A stretch of 8,000 nucleotides of DNA from an uncultured Bacteroidia bacterium (GCA_903859795.1 CAIOOC010000549.1:1-8000); one strand, 5' to 3'. Counted from the first letter of the stretch, positions 1 through 7,253 are shown. The notes: a model not told the origin generated them from the letters alone. A program made the numbers and translations.

Positions 1-18
1 ATAATACCCTCATCATTA

Positions 19-50
19 TTTGCATTTTAACACTTAATTTCCTAATTTTA
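19..50 (+). promoter_or_regulatory. Bacteroidota-type -33/-7 promoter of the small exported protein gene
   Basis: TTTG at 19-22 is followed after 20 bp by TAATTTTA at 43-50. This fits the known Bacteroidota primary-sigma consensus (TTTG, 19-21 bp, TAnnTTTG) except for the last base. Transcription would begin near 57, giving a leader of about 35 nt before the ATG at 92. No Shine-Dalgarno sequence is visible in the A-rich leader, which is usual in this phylum. The match is by eye only. Confidence 0.55.
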
Positions 51-91
51 TCACGTTCTGTTCAGAGTATAAACCGTTTAAAACAAGCCAA

Positions 92-568
92 ATGAAAAAG
101 CTTTTGCTCGTTTTATTATTTCTGATCCTTTCGAACTTATCGAACGCGCAGTGGTATAACAGAAAGTACCATGTAAATGACATTAACCTGATGACCAGCG
201 AACAGCTGAATGAATCACTCAGAGATTCCAAAAATGCCACTTGGGGATCAGTAGGTTGTGCTGCTGTAGGCGGATTTTTTTTATTGGCGAACAAATGGAA
301 CCTTTGGACTTCAGACACAGATCCTTCAGAAATTCAAAAATTAATTGGCCAAAAAAGCATGCACGATATATACGGTGGAGTAGGTGTTTTGTTAATTGCC
401 AGTGGAACAATTGCTTTCTTTGGCTACCTCGAGCGTACAAAAAATATCAAAATGGCGATTCATAAAAACTATCCCCATCTAGGTTCAATCCATATTGCTC
501 CGAAGTTCGATTACAACAGGTATACCGCATCCCATAATTTGGGGATGACATTAACCTTCAATTTCTGA
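92..568 (+). CDS. Small exported protein with two hydrophobic segments, function unknown
   Basis: This is a complete 158-residue protein that I cannot assign to a named family. Residues 1-20 form a clear Sec signal peptide (MKK, a Leu-rich core, then SNA before Gln20), so the mature protein would start QWYNRKYH. Two further hydrophobic stretches follow, at about residues 50-66 (GSVGCAAVGGFFLLAN) and 95-113 (GGVGVLLIASGTIAFFGYL), the second followed by basic residues (ERTKNIK). The tail contains a SIHIAPKF stretch and ends in GMTLTFNF. Short beta-like tails ending in an aromatic residue recur in small exported Bacteroidota proteins, but one such strand does not make a porin. The likely location is the inner membrane or periplasm. 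ATG 92 is chosen because the signal peptide begins there and the promoter is correctly placed. The gene stands alone; the next gene is 506 bp away on the other strand. Confidence 0.8.
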   Translation: MKKLLLVLLFLILSNLSNAQWYNRKYHVNDINLMTSEQLNESLRDSKNATWGSVGCAAVGGFFLLANKWNLWTSDTDPSEIQKLIGQKSMHDIYGGVGVLLIASGTIAFFGYLERTKNIKMAIHKNYPHLGSIHIAPKFDYNRYTASHNLGMTLTFNF

Positions 569-689
569 ATATCGAATATAGTGAGTCATGGAACTATTTG
601 CCAGATAAACCTATTCTGAAACTCAAATATTCCGCGCAAAGTACTCGGTAGTTGAGAAACTCCAACCTCAAAACAGAAAACATTAAAAA

Positions 690-743
690 ATCACGCAAAG
701 GCGCTAAGGTGTTACTATTTAAAGTTTTGCGGCTTTGCGTGAT
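690..743. repeat. REP-like inverted repeat built from GCAAAG/GCTAAG units
   Basis: ATCACGCAAAG at 690-700 is the exact reverse complement of CTTTGCGTGAT at 733-743, an 11-bp perfect stem. Pairing partly extends inward: GCGCTAAG at 701-708 against the complement of TTTTGCGG at 725-732 shares its CGC core. A-rich sequence flanks both arms, and another direct unit, GACGCAAAG, lies at 772-780. From memory, intergenic repeats of the form CACGCAAAGGCGCTAAG are common across Bacteroidota, Chlorobi and cyanobacteria, where they behave as REP- or MITE-like non-autonomous repeats. The hairpin could also slow transcription leaving the upstream gene, but it lacks a terminal T run. Confidence 0.65.
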
Positions 744-797
744 AAAAAAGAGTTATATAGGAATCGCTAATGACGCAAAGGAGGAAACCTGAGTAAA

Positions 798-810
798 AAC
801 CTAATAGGTT
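798..810. repeat. Short perfect palindrome AACCT-AAT-AGGTT
   Basis: Five bases (798-802) pair exactly with 806-810 around a 3-base loop. Similar AACCTnnnAGGTT palindromes are, from memory, common intergenic repeats in Bacteroidota genomes. It lies 18 bases after the last CGCAAAG unit, so it may be part of the same repeat cluster. It is short enough to be chance on its own. Confidence 0.35.
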
Positions 811-933
811 ATTGAATGAATACTGCCTCATGTTCTGCAAGGTGCGGATTGCAAACCCTTATCAGCAATGGTATGCGATTTTTCTCCGGTGAGATTAATG
901 CATTTTTCCTTTGTGTTCAAGCGTTTAAATTTA

Positions 934-967
934 AGGGGTCGTTAAAAACGACAAGTGAGAAACCCCT
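934..967. repeat. Mutually exclusive small hairpins
   Basis: GTCGTT at 938-943 pairs with AACGAC at 947-952 across an AAA loop. AGGGGT at 934-939 pairs with ACCCCT at 962-967. The two stems share bases 938-939, so they compete at that edge. No T run follows on either strand, so neither is a classic terminator. Their meaning is unknown; they may be remnants of a mobile repeat. Confidence 0.35.
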
Positions 968-1074
968 CGTTATCGTTGCGCTCAAACTATGGGGAGTGTG
1001 GGTTATGCTATTTTCTATACTCTCCTTTTACCTAAATCTATTAAAAGTGAATTGTTATTGCAATTGAATAATTC

Positions 1075-4000
1075 TTAATTCCCATCCTTCCTTAATGCAA
1101 ATGGTTTGCTGTCATTAAAGTCATCGGTAAGTGGTTGAAGCATCTGAATGTCGTCGGCCATCTTGAGAGCTGCGGTTATTGCAAATATCTTGATTTTTGG
1201 ATTGTCAGGTAAAGTAAGTGATGTTGTGCTGGCTGGTAAATTTAACTCATATTTAAACATATAAGAGTAGTTATATGGCTCATTATGCGTAGGATACCCG
1301 AAATGCCAGTGTGATGTAAACCAGGCGATATCATCATATTTTAAGAAAGGCTCCTTAATGCTCCTAACCGTGAAACCGTCAACATCGAACTGGCGGTCGT
1401 AATGCTGACCGATAAAACCCCTCCAGTTGGCAATTTTAAGATTGACATGATTTCCGTTTACATTAAATATCCCTGAAGTCTCTTCTGTGGCAGCAGCAAG
1501 GATATATACCTTGTTAAAATCGCCCGCCGGCAATTTGATAACCTGACCTTTGCAGGTAACCACATTGTTTGTGAGGTCATCGGTGCTTCCCATTTTAAAC
1601 TTAACCCCTTCGCTTATCACCTCTGCCGGCACCTGTTCTGCCGGGTAATTGCAGACATTCCCGTGATCTGTTGCATCATAAACCGGAACCATATTCCCGT
1701 CGGTACGGTTATTGTCAAAGCTAATTACATCCTGATCATACGATAAATCAACATTTGATTGATTAAAGGGTACTTCAGATTGTGGAGCCAGCTTAAATGC
1801 GAAACTGCGCAATGTAAAATGTGAAAGTTCAAAATTCAGCGTATTTCCTGATACAGCTACGTCGCCGATTTTTTGTTCCTGTCCGTTTACCTCATAAGCC
1901 TCAGCGATTTGTCCGGGAAATTTAATGCTGATCCCTTTCTGATCATTCCCTGTCAGTTCGTTCACCCGCACAATGAAGTATCCATGATGCTCAGCTTTTT
2001 TCAGTGCCATTACTCCAACCTTCGGGGAATTCAAACTCATAAGTGAGAATTCAGAACCTTTCTTACCCGGATGTTTAGGAACCTCGGCTGCAATTAATGG
2101 TTTATTCAGGAATTCGGCCTGCCAGGATGTCTCGCTTTGTGACCAGTCGCCAGTGTGGCTGTACAAGCCGTATTTCATTTGCTGTATTCCCCAATCCTGC
2201 GAAGACTGGTAAAGCCATGTCGGACATAGTTTTGCAGATGGTGTATAGAGTAAGGTAAGGCGTAGTGTATTATTATCAGGTTTATCAGAACCATATTTGC
2301 AATCCTCCAAAACAGAAACGCCAAACTTACCCGACTTGTCAGTGAGGTCAAACCACATTTTTGAAGGGACTTCAAATTTCTTTTCATGGTTAGTATTTCT
2401 CTGAACAACTCCTGCACTCAGGTTGTAGGTGGCATTTTCGTTTGATGCTACCAGCGGGAAAGAAGCTTTCAGACTTACTCCGGTCGACTGCCAGTCGACA
2501 ACATTTTCAACTTCAACACGTTTTCCTGCACTTCCGGCGGAAAGGCTGATAATTTGTTTGATGGCAGAATTCTGACCTTTTCTCGTAACCTCAAATGCCA
2601 CGCGAACAGGGCCGCTCTCAACCATTTTTATCGAGACGTCCTTGTTCATAAAATCGAATGGAGGATTCTTCCTGTCGTACCAGAACATATTCCATGATGG
2701 CTCTTTTGTTGGGATTTCATGCTGAAACTCGAGTCTTGCAGGTTTTGACAGCAACTCGCTGTTTTGTTTCTTGTCTATAATACTAGAGATATCTCCGTCG
2801 TCGTTGATTGTAAGCTTATAATACTCATTCTCAAGCGAATTTGGTTCAATAGAGAGGGCCGGTGTTGTCAGTTTTGACGATGTGGATGATTCCTGGACAT
2901 CATAAACGGCAACGCCCATTGAGGGTACATGTGCCATAAAGATGAATTTTACCTGGTTATCCTTTCTTGAAATGATTTGTGATGGGACCTCTTTCCCTTT
3001 GGCATCATAAACCCTGATATGCGCAGGTGAAACTGCAAATTCAAGATTAGCGGTGCAAATATCTTCACGTTCCTTTGCGACAGGATTATAAACCGTTACG
3101 GCCCTACCTTTTGTCTGGGTATTCAGTTGCGCGGATACCCCACCGATTGAATTCTTCAAAACTTCGGCAAACCCGTTTTGAGCAATAAACTCGTCATTCC
3201 AGGCAAGTTTATAGCCGGATGGAATTGCAGTTCCGGGCAGAACATCATGCATTTGACTTCCAAGCAGCAATTCCCATGATTTATTGAGTTTTTCAAATGG
3301 GTAAGGTACTCCGGTAAGGTAGTTGTCCATCGAAGCCATTTGTTCAGCGGCCTGTGCGAGAATCTCATTTTTACGGTTCATCCGCTTCATGTATGATTGG
3401 GAAGTCATCGACCCGGAGCTATGTTCGACAAGCAACAGGTCGCCCGAATAAACTGGTAGTTTTTTCCTGATTTCAGGAGTTATATCCTTATACATCTGGT
3501 CAGAGGAGGTTAGGATTACCTTAAGCTTACTGTCCGGATTTTTCAAACTCCCTTCTGCATTAATCACATCACGTTCCCGAAGTCCGCCGCCCATATCTCC
3601 GCAACCGTAGTAACGGTAATCGAATGTTACGCCATATTTTTTGGTGTCGTCAGCGATGCGATTGTCCCAGTATTTATCGATATCGAGACGTGGCATAAGA
3701 TCACCATCATAGTCAGTAGCATCAAGCACCGACACAAGCCCTTTACCATCAGGACCATTCCAGACTCCAACATTAAAAGGGAGAGGAACCGAAGTGGCCA
3801 GATTGGGAATTGTAAGTTTCTGGGTTGAGAAGCCTATCATGCCAGCATGGTGCAGGACAGAAGGTAAATTGGCCACAAACCCGAAACAGTCGGGAAGCAT
3901 ATAATCTGAGCTCTCTTTGTTGAATTCCTTGCGGAAGAAATTATTTCCATAAAGGACGTGCCTTATTACCGATTCGGACGAAGAGACATTGACTTCGGCC

Positions 4001-4356
4001 TCCTCAACAGATGAACCAGCAACATACCAGCGTCCCTGTGCGATATAACCCTTGAGTTTTTTAAATAATTCAGGGTGGTACTCCTTCATTAACTGGTATC
4101 GGCGTGAACCGGTAAAGTTGAACACATAGTCGGGATACTTGTCAAGAAGCCTGAAATTCTCTTCCATTGTATTTTTAAGATACTCGCTGACAGTGGTTTT
4201 ATAATCCCACTCGTATTCAGAATCAAGATGAGTGTAACCCACCGCATACAGTACCCGTTCTTTCGAAATATCGTATTTCGCACGCCTTTCCAGAGGTTGC
4301 GTGAAGGCAATTGCAGGTAGCAGTACCAGTGAAAGAAGTAAGTATTTTTTCATCAT
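1075..4356 (-). CDS. Secreted GH38 alpha-mannosidase
   Basis: This is a retaining alpha-mannosidase of family GH38, predicted to remove terminal alpha-linked mannose from glycans in the periplasm or outside the cell. It is complete at 1093 residues, a usual length for the long secreted Bacteroidota clade. Residues 1-19 form a Sec signal peptide (MMKKYLLLSLVLLPAIAFT before Gln20); there is no lipobox cysteine. The N-terminal catalytic barrel has the zinc pair His43/Asp45 (YTHLD), the nucleophile Asp156 in LPDCFGF, and the second zinc histidine His370 in QMHDVLPG. The family motif GSMTSQ...KRMNRKNE lies at about 315-331 in the middle helical domain. A GH38 C-terminal beta-sandwich starts near 507 (YYKLTINDDGDISSIIDKK), and another beta-rich module spans about 870-1080. 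The position equivalent to the -1 subsite Trp of Golgi mannosidase II is Tyr48. ATG 4356 is followed directly by a second ATG; either could start. It is divergent from the DUF4838 gene across 315 bp. Linkage specificity cannot be read from sequence. Confidence 0.93.
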   Translation of the reverse strand: MMKKYLLLSLVLLPAIAFTQPLERRAKYDISKERVLYAVGYTHLDSEYEWDYKTTVSEYLKNTMEENFRLLDKYPDYVFNFTGSRRYQLMKEYHPELFKKLKGYIAQGRWYVAGSSVEEAEVNVSSSESVIRHVLYGNNFFRKEFNKESSDYMLPDCFGFVANLPSVLHHAGMIGFSTQKLTIPNLATSVPLPFNVGVWNGPDGKGLVSVLDATDYDGDLMPRLDIDKYWDNRIADDTKKYGVTFDYRYYGCGDMGGGLRERDVINAEGSLKNPDSKLKVILTSSDQMYKDITPEIRKKLPVYSGDLLLVEHSSGSMTSQSYMKRMNRKNEILAQAAEQMASMDNYLTGVPYPFEKLNKSWELLLGSQMHDVLPGTAIPSGYKLAWNDEFIAQNGFAEVLKNSIGGVSAQLNTQTKGRAVTVYNPVAKEREDICTANLEFAVSPAHIRVYDAKGKEVPSQIISRKDNQVKFIFMAHVPSMGVAVYDVQESSTSSKLTTPALSIEPNSLENEYYKLTINDDGDISSIIDKKQNSELLSKPARLEFQHEIPTKEPSWNMFWYDRKNPPFDFMNKDVSIKMVESGPVRVAFEVTRKGQNSAIKQIISLSAGSAGKRVEVENVVDWQSTGVSLKASFPLVASNENATYNLSAGVVQRNTNHEKKFEVPSKMWFDLTDKSGKFGVSVLEDCKYGSDKPDNNTLRLTLLYTPSAKLCPTWLYQSSQDWGIQQMKYGLYSHTGDWSQSETSWQAEFLNKPLIAAEVPKHPGKKGSEFSLMSLNSPKVGVMALKKAEHHGYFIVRVNELTGNDQKGISIKFPGQIAEAYEVNGQEQKIGDVAVSGNTLNFELSHFTLRSFAFKLAPQSEVPFNQSNVDLSYDQDVISFDNNRTDGNMVPVYDATDHGNVCNYPAEQVPAEVISEGVKFKMGSTDDLTNNVVTCKGQVIKLPAGDFNKVYILAAATEETSGIFNVNGNHVNLKIANWRGFIGQHYDRQFDVDGFTVRSIKEPFLKYDDIAWFTSHWHFGYPTHNEPYNYSYMFKYELNLPASTTSLTLPDNPKIKIFAITAALKMADDIQMLQPLTDDFNDSKPFALRKDGN

Positions 4357-4383
4357 CGTTGTTGAATTTCTTTCGTTAAAGTC

Positions 4384-4414
4384 TAAATGTATCCGGGGAA
4401 GTCCTGGTTATAAA
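4384..4414 (-). promoter_or_regulatory. Candidate -33/-7 promoter for the GH38 gene
   Basis: Read on the minus strand, TTTA at 4414-4411 is followed after 19 bp by TACATTTA at 4391-4384. Both boxes match the Bacteroidota consensus (TTTG and TAnnTTTG) apart from A for the final G in each. Transcription would start around 4377, leaving a leader of about 20 nt before the ATG at 4356. The leader contains GAAAGAAA but no strong Shine-Dalgarno sequence. AT-rich sequence makes such matches fairly easy to find, hence the low confidence. Confidence 0.35.
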
Positions 4415-4590
4415 TGAACAGGTCGATATCTTCCCTGAAACTTGGGCGGAAAATTACACCGAAAAAAACAATTTTTTAGCCCATATATTGACTACTCTTA
4501 ATGGTTTATTATCCAAATTGATTCTAAATTATCTGATTCAATGGTTTTTTTAAGCTGTTAAGTCAGCTCTGCGATTCTGACATATTTGAT

Positions 4591-4623
4591 TATGTTTGCA
4601 AATGGTAAATCCGAACTATTTTG
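4591..4623 (+). promoter_or_regulatory. Candidate promoter elements for the DUF4838 gene
   Basis: TATGTTTG at 4591-4598 matches the Bacteroidota -7 box TAnnTTTG exactly but has no TTTG at the right distance upstream. Alternatively its TTTG (4595-4598) could act as the -33 box with TATTTTG at 4617-4623, 18 bp downstream, as a slightly short -7 box. The two readings predict starts near 4605 or 4630, with leaders of about 67 or 42 nt. The sequence alone does not decide between them. No Shine-Dalgarno sequence precedes the ATG at 4672. Confidence 0.3.
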
Positions 4624-4671
4624 AATATTGTTTAGATTTTAAGCCAATTTGTGAACGTTTATCACTGATTT

Positions 4672-7230
4672 ATGAAACAAAATATTTTACTCCTCCTTGT
4701 GCTTACAATAGTCCAATCCGGCCTTTTATCTGCACAAGAGTTTACCCAGAAACAACTTGTCGCAGGTGAATGGATCAAAGATTGGTTGCTTTGCGGACCC
4801 TTTGGCCTTGTGAAAAATGACGATGTGTTTGCTCATTGTACCGGATTTGAAACAGACTTCCTTCTAAAAAGCGGTGGTGAGAAATCGCTTAATGTCAAAG
4901 CAGGGGATATCGTAAAATTCAATGGGGGGGCAAACAAATGGAAGTTCTACTCTTCAGCTGAAAATATTCTTAACCTTGACGATGCCATTTCAACCAAAGA
5001 GCCCGTCTGTGGCTATGTGTATACGGTTGTTTACGCCTCAGAGCCAGGATTCTGGAAAATGTCTTTTGGGAGCAATGACGGAGGCAGGTTGTGGGTGAAC
5101 GGGAAACAAGTTTGGGATTATGCGCCCAATCGCGGAATATATGCTGACCAGGACAATATCCCGGTACTTCTGAACAAAGGGAAGAACACCATTTTATTTA
5201 AGATTGAGGAAAAGGGGGGAATGTGGAGGTTGGCATTGCGGTTTTTGCCACTCGATGGAACGAAAATGAATGCTAAAGAGTCTCCGCTATCAATGAATTA
5301 TCAGAACGATGGAACTATCGGGCTTGGTTCACTAAACTCAACAGAACATTTGAATTCAGTTATTAGTAGGGTTCAAATAAAGGTTTCAGAAAGCGGTGAA
5401 GTGGTTTTAGTCGATACCTTAAGAGGCAATTTTCTGAAGAGGATCAAGCTGGAATCGGCTTATTTCAGGCATTTTGATACTGAGATCGACATAATTCTGA
5501 AGAACGGAAATAAACTTCATACTGATCAGGACCTTTTTGTCGGCGAGCACAAAAACTTTTCATTATTTGAAAATGGTAAATCCGGTTATGCTATAATATT
5601 GGGCCCTGAGGCATCAGAATCTGAGCAGTTTGCAGCCAGTGAGATACAGCGTTGTATCCAAAAAAGCAGCGGAATTCTGATTCCTATTAAGAAGTCAGGC
5701 GAGAAGCACGAAGAGGGTCGGATAATTTTGGGATTTAATGACGAATCGCATTCCCTTGGATTGGCAGCGGCACCCTCAGTAGAGGATGAATCGTTTGTTT
5801 ATAAAAATGTAGGTAAAGATATTCTGATCTACGGCGGAAGTCGGCGGGGAACGATGTATGGTGCCTTTTCATTCCTCGAACGTGAACTTGGAGTGCGATG
5901 GTACACATCAAAAGTGACCGATATTCCTCAACGTTCTGCTTACCGATTTGACATTCTCTACCATACCGAGAAGCCAGGTGTTCGGGTACGAAACGATTTC
6001 TACTTTGATGCGTTTGAACCAGGCTATGCAGCTCATAACCGCGTAAATGGGGTGATGGGCAGCAGGGTTCAGCACGGTGGCTTTGAAGGTTACTGGGGTG
6101 TTCACACCTTCAATACACTGGTTTCGCCGGAGAAGTATTTTGATTCGCATCCCGAATATTTTAGTTTAATCGGAGGGAAAAGAAGTCGTGACAGATCTCA
6201 GCTTTGTCTTACAAATCCGGACGTGCTTCGGATAACGATTGAAAATATCAGGGAGATAATGCGGAAGGAACCTCAATATTTAATTTATGATGTTTCCCAA
6301 AACGACTGGATTGGGTATTGCACCTGCGAACATTGTCAGGCGATCTCAAAGGCCGAAGGATCTGAATCGGGCCTGATGATCTGGTTCGTAAACCAGGTAG
6401 CTGCAGCTGTCGAAAAAGAGTTTCCGGATAAATATATTGGTACTTTGGCCTATGTTTACACCCGTACACCGCCAAAAACAATACGTCCGCGGAATAATGT
6501 TGTGGTTCGGTTATGCAGTATCGAGTGCTGTTTCTCTCATGATTTTCATTCCTGCCCAATGAACACCTCATTTCTTAAGGACATGGAAGCCTGGGGGAAA
6601 ATTGCCCCGCATATGTATATCTGGGATTATGTAGTTAGTTATGCCGACTATCTCTCTCCGTTTCCAAATTTCAATGTACTTCAGTCCAATATCAAAGACT
6701 TCCAAAGAAATAATGCGATCGGGATTATGGAGGAAGGTGATTTTCAGTCTGATGGCGGAGAGCTCGCAGAACTTAGGGCATATGTTTTTGCAAAATTGCT
6801 GTGGAATCCTGATCTAAACTACCAGGAATTACTGAACGATTTTATCAGCGGTTATTACGGACATTCAGGCACTTATATCCGGCAATATTTTGATATGGTT
6901 CAGGGTCTGGTTACAAAAGATGTTCATGTAACACCGAATATGTCGTGCGAGAATACCCTTTTTACGAATGATTTTATGAATAAATCGCTTGCTCTTTTCG
7001 AAATGGCAGAGAAGATAGCAGACAACGATGAAATAATCCGCCGGGTTGAGCTCGCTTCAATTGGAATCTTGTATATGAAATGCATCCGAATGCCGGTTCT
7101 TGCCCGTGAGGATGGAACTTATGAAAAGTTCAGCCGGATTGTTGAGCGCGAAAAGGTGATCAATTGGATGGATACCGATTTTATTCAAAAAACGAAGGCG
7201 TTTCACAGGATGATCAGGGATGCACGCTAA
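4672..7230 (+). CDS. Secreted DUF4838 (GH163-like) glycoside hydrolase with N-terminal binding modules
   Basis: This is a complete 852-residue exported protein. Residues 1-21 are a Sec signal peptide ending LSA before Gln22. Residues 30-195 look like a PA14/GH2-type jelly-roll binding module: SNDGGRLWVNGKQVWD at 134-149 is its typical signature. Residues 300-410 resemble the GH67 alpha-glucuronidase N-terminal domain (FAASEIQRCIQKSSG, then YGGSRRGTMYGAFSFLERELGVRWY at 387-411). Residues 415-760 form the DUF4838 domain, with SQND at 542-545, CTCEHC at 550-555, a Cys-rich CSIECCF stretch at 615-621, WDYVVSYADYLSPFPNF, and the acidic EEGDFQSDGGELAELR at 687-702 before LLWNP. From memory, the founding GH163 member, Bacteroides BT1044, is a DUF4838 protein that cleaves the chitobiose core of complex N-glycans. 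That activity is plausible here, helped by the neighbouring GH38 gene, but DUF4838 is broad and not all members need share it. Glu687, Glu688 and Asp690 are candidate catalytic residues only. The ATG is fixed by the signal peptide. Confidence 0.85.
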   Translation: MKQNILLLLVLTIVQSGLLSAQEFTQKQLVAGEWIKDWLLCGPFGLVKNDDVFAHCTGFETDFLLKSGGEKSLNVKAGDIVKFNGGANKWKFYSSAENILNLDDAISTKEPVCGYVYTVVYASEPGFWKMSFGSNDGGRLWVNGKQVWDYAPNRGIYADQDNIPVLLNKGKNTILFKIEEKGGMWRLALRFLPLDGTKMNAKESPLSMNYQNDGTIGLGSLNSTEHLNSVISRVQIKVSESGEVVLVDTLRGNFLKRIKLESAYFRHFDTEIDIILKNGNKLHTDQDLFVGEHKNFSLFENGKSGYAIILGPEASESEQFAASEIQRCIQKSSGILIPIKKSGEKHEEGRIILGFNDESHSLGLAAAPSVEDESFVYKNVGKDILIYGGSRRGTMYGAFSFLERELGVRWYTSKVTDIPQRSAYRFDILYHTEKPGVRVRNDFYFDAFEPGYAAHNRVNGVMGSRVQHGGFEGYWGVHTFNTLVSPEKYFDSHPEYFSLIGGKRSRDRSQLCLTNPDVLRITIENIREIMRKEPQYLIYDVSQNDWIGYCTCEHCQAISKAEGSESGLMIWFVNQVAAAVEKEFPDKYIGTLAYVYTRTPPKTIRPRNNVVVRLCSIECCFSHDFHSCPMNTSFLKDMEAWGKIAPHMYIWDYVVSYADYLSPFPNFNVLQSNIKDFQRNNAIGIMEEGDFQSDGGELAELRAYVFAKLLWNPDLNYQELLNDFISGYYGHSGTYIRQYFDMVQGLVTKDVHVTPNMSCENTLFTNDFMNKSLALFEMAEKIADNDEIIRRVELASIGILYMKCIRMPVLAREDGTYEKFSRIVEREKVINWMDTDFIQKTKAFHRMIRDAR

Positions 7231-7253
7231 TATTTTACGACAAAGGGAAGTAA

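Larger units (their letters stand above)
569..1074. other. 506-bp intergenic gap with palindromic repeats and no convincing gene
   Basis: Nothing here looks coding. One open frame of 83 codons at 816-1067 (+) has no promoter or ribosome site, an odd Cys/Phe-rich composition, and overlaps several palindromes, so it is not annotated as a gene. What the gap does hold is a long-stem hairpin at 690-743, a further CGCAAAG unit near 774-780, a perfect 5-bp hairpin AACCT-AAT-AGGTT at 798-810, a near-palindrome centred on TTGCAA at 846-857, and alternative stems at 934-967. This pattern fits a site where short non-coding repeats have accumulated between two unrelated transcription units. No simple GC-stem plus T-run terminator for the flanking genes was found. 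Confidence 0.6.
4357..4671. promoter_or_regulatory. Divergent control region between the GH38 and DUF4838 genes
   Basis: This 315-bp AT-rich gap separates two head-to-head exported enzyme genes and must hold both promoters. Besides the candidate boxes listed separately, it contains AATGGTTT twice, at 4500-4507 and 4540-4547 (40 bp apart), and AATGGT again at 4601-4606, all in the same direction. A run of A then T at 4462-4477 could form a weak hairpin or bent DNA. The gap would have room for a shared regulator to control both genes, but no known operator is recognised and no regulator gene is in the window. Confidence 0.5.

Noticed and set aside
34..318. Minus-strand open frame opposite the small exported protein gene
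   Set aside because: It overlaps a convincing gene that has a signal peptide and promoter, and its own product shows no recognisable features.
816..1067. Open frame of 83 codons on the plus strand in the intergenic gap
   Set aside because: It has no promoter or ribosome site, unusual composition, no signal peptide or domain motif, and overlaps several palindromes. It is best read as repeat-derived non-coding sequence.
4462..4477. A-run followed by T-run that could be a terminator hairpin
   Set aside because: It lies between two divergent genes where no transcript should end, and its stem is purely A-T and weak.
4650..4665. TGTGA-like and TCAC half-sites just before the DUF4838 start, resembling a Crp site
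   Set aside because: Only a 4-bp symmetric stem is present, the spacer is 7 rather than 6, the last base does not match, and classical Crp control is not established for this phylum.
4600..5584. A 14-base word (AAATGGTAAATCCG) at 4600-4613 that recurs at 5571-5584
   Set aside because: One copy is inside a coding region with normal codons, there are no further copies, and an AT-rich 14-mer match in 8 kb can arise by chance.
6248..6571. Minus-strand open frame of 107 codons inside the DUF4838 gene
   Set aside because: It lies fully inside a conserved domain on the other strand and has low-complexity, Arg/His-rich composition, as expected of an antisense shadow.
7231..7253. Shared terminator between the convergent DUF4838 and aldo/keto reductase genes
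   Set aside because: The 23-bp gap contains no inverted repeat or T run that would support a terminator.
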